Assembly (NCBI GenBank): GCA_032629725.1
Contig: JAFEVB010000018.1
Coordinates: forward strand, 186,001-250,000
Direction: 5' to 3'
Length of the DNA: 64,000 nucleotides
Source: Gremmenia infestans
Lineage: Eukaryota > Ascomycota > Leotiomycetes > Helotiales > Hamatocanthoscyphaceae
The translations under genes and the position numbers were made by a program. Numbering within the stretch: position 1 is the first letter of the stretch; the number at the start of each line of letters is the position of its first letter. Below, piece by piece: positions 63,140 through 64,000 of the stretch. The notes beneath the pieces were generated by a model. That model ran no database searches and was not told where the DNA came from. It saw nothing but the letters and a program-made list of their open reading frames with translations.

Positions 63140-64000
63140 ATGGCCGTCCTCGACATTATTCCCGGCATTGAAGTTTTTGTCCAAATAGAAGACGAGCCAG
63201 AGAAACTCCAAGAATATGATGATGATGAAGAGGAGGAAATCCCTGGACCCGATGATGTCGGAGAGTAGAGCTGCGAAGACCGTCTCGAAGTACATTGAAT
63301 CCGCCTCCGAGAAGTGTTATTCAGTTAATATGCAGGTCAAGCCGTCCTACATTTTCGACTCGGAATGTCTGATTATGAGGATATCTATTGATGGAGACTT
63401 TATGGACTGCCCTGTGATGATAAGACAAAACTACCCTCGAGCTGCCAATCGTCTGCTCAGGACCGAAACCATCGCATCCATGGGGGTCACTATACCTCTA
63501 CCGGGTAGGAACACCCAGGTCTATACGAGAAAGTACAAGTTCTCGAAAATCGAAACAAGTAAGTGGAATATGTCTGTCTAGTAGCGGCGTGCCTCCACAC
63601 TAATAAATACAAGCAACCGACGAAGCCAAAGTCAAGGACATCAAACATGATACGCAAAGCATTAGCAGCGCGGGAGAGATCCAGATCGAGATCTTCCGAG
63701 GTGGAGCTGCGAAAAAGGTTGAGAGCTCCTCCAAGGGTTAAAAATTTGCTAGCCCAAAAAGCGGCCAGTGTTCATGAGAAAGCATTGAAGGGCCAGGCTA
63801 AATCTCATACCACTCTGTAAGGCATACAAAACTACCGTCTTTTTGGAAACATGGGCAGCTAATAGATAATTAGCTTGGGGCCATCGACCGGCATCAAGGA
63901 ATCACAGACCGTATCTTTAGAATGGCTGGATGGTAAGGATAACCCCATCGGAGTCTGGCGCTTTATCTACAGAGATCGGTAGGTGTCCCAGAATGATCCG
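63140..64000 (+). pseudogene. DUF7918-family gene, copy 3, partial at window end, two apparent frameshifts
   Basis: Starts MAVLDIIPGIEVFVQIEDEP at 63140; the frame stops at TAG 63269-63271 after GPDDVGE. The family continues directly in the +1 frame (SRAAKTVSKYIESASEKCYS, ISIDGDF, KYKFSKIET). An intron at 63559-63613 leads to TTDEAKVKDIKHD, GEIQIEIFRGGAAKK, which stops at TAA near 63739; the family again continues in the +1 frame (KNLLAQKAASVHEKALKGQA, KSHTT). A second intron at 63817-63873 joins to LLGPSTGIKESQTVSLEWLD and WRFIYRDR; a third intron begins at 63979 and runs off the window. Each break equals one extra or two missing bases. Intron positions and phases 1 and 2 match copies 1 and 2. 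Probable decaying paralogue; assembly error is possible but needs two separate errors. Confidence 0.7.

Overview
The window is nuclear DNA of a filamentous ascomycete (Pezizomycotina). The main evidence is short spliceosomal introns (mostly 48-110 bp) with GTRNGT donors and YAG acceptors, closely spaced genes on both strands, and gene content such as MDM12, NPR2, BTA1, an Sfp1-like factor and several fungus-only hypothetical families. The DUF7918 paralogues and the dispersed TACGGAG and CCTA motifs suggest a leotiomycete (Helotiales-like) genome, but that is inference. I saw no tRNA, rRNA, CRISPR array or intact transposon.

Layout. 1-2.36 kb is non-coding; its first ~1 kb is TpA-rich and looks like a RIP-degraded repeat relic. 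2.4-16.6 kb is a housekeeping block: Sfp1-like zinc-finger factor (-), Rcf2-type HIG1 protein (+), kelch protein (-), Dus3 tRNA-dihydrouridine synthase (+), BAP31/Yet-like ER protein (+) and a first DUF7918 gene (+). A second DUF7918 gene (-) lies at 17.3-18.6 kb. 18.6-28.4 kb is gene-poor, with one small conserved-looking ORF, one small cysteine-rich gene and a possible gene fragment. 28.4-33.3 kb holds MDM12 (+), VPS28 (-) and NOC2 (+). 34.2-48.8 kb holds betaine-lipid synthase BTA1, a large Gln/Pro-rich protein, an MDR-family reductase, a lysine-methyltransferase-like protein, NPR2 and a DUF1479 protein. 49.4-61.6 kb holds an HhH/AT-hook protein, a tiny zinc-finger protein, a 2-oxoglutarate oxygenase, NAN1/UTP17, RPB10 and a DUF7624-type protein. 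The end has another small cysteine-rich gene and a third, damaged DUF7918 gene that runs off the window.

Themes. Several genes serve ribosome biogenesis and growth control: Sfp1-like factor, NOC2, NAN1, RPB10, Dus3 and NPR2 (TORC1 nutrient signalling). NAN1/RPB10 and VPS28/NOC2 are divergent pairs with intergenic spaces under 260 bp. Others serve organelle membranes: MDM12 (ERMES), RCF2 (respiratory supercomplexes), BAP31-like, VPS28 (ESCRT-I) and BTA1 (betaine lipids).

The most unusual material is the DUF7918 trio. Three divergent paralogues share intron positions and phases. Two of them carry apparent frameshifts in conserved segments. The two whose C-termini lie in the window both end in a SUMO-consensus-like IK[KR]E site followed by an acidic IDLT SUMO-interacting-like motif. 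Gene models were spliced by eye from reading frame, splice signals and remembered family conservation; no alignment or search was run.
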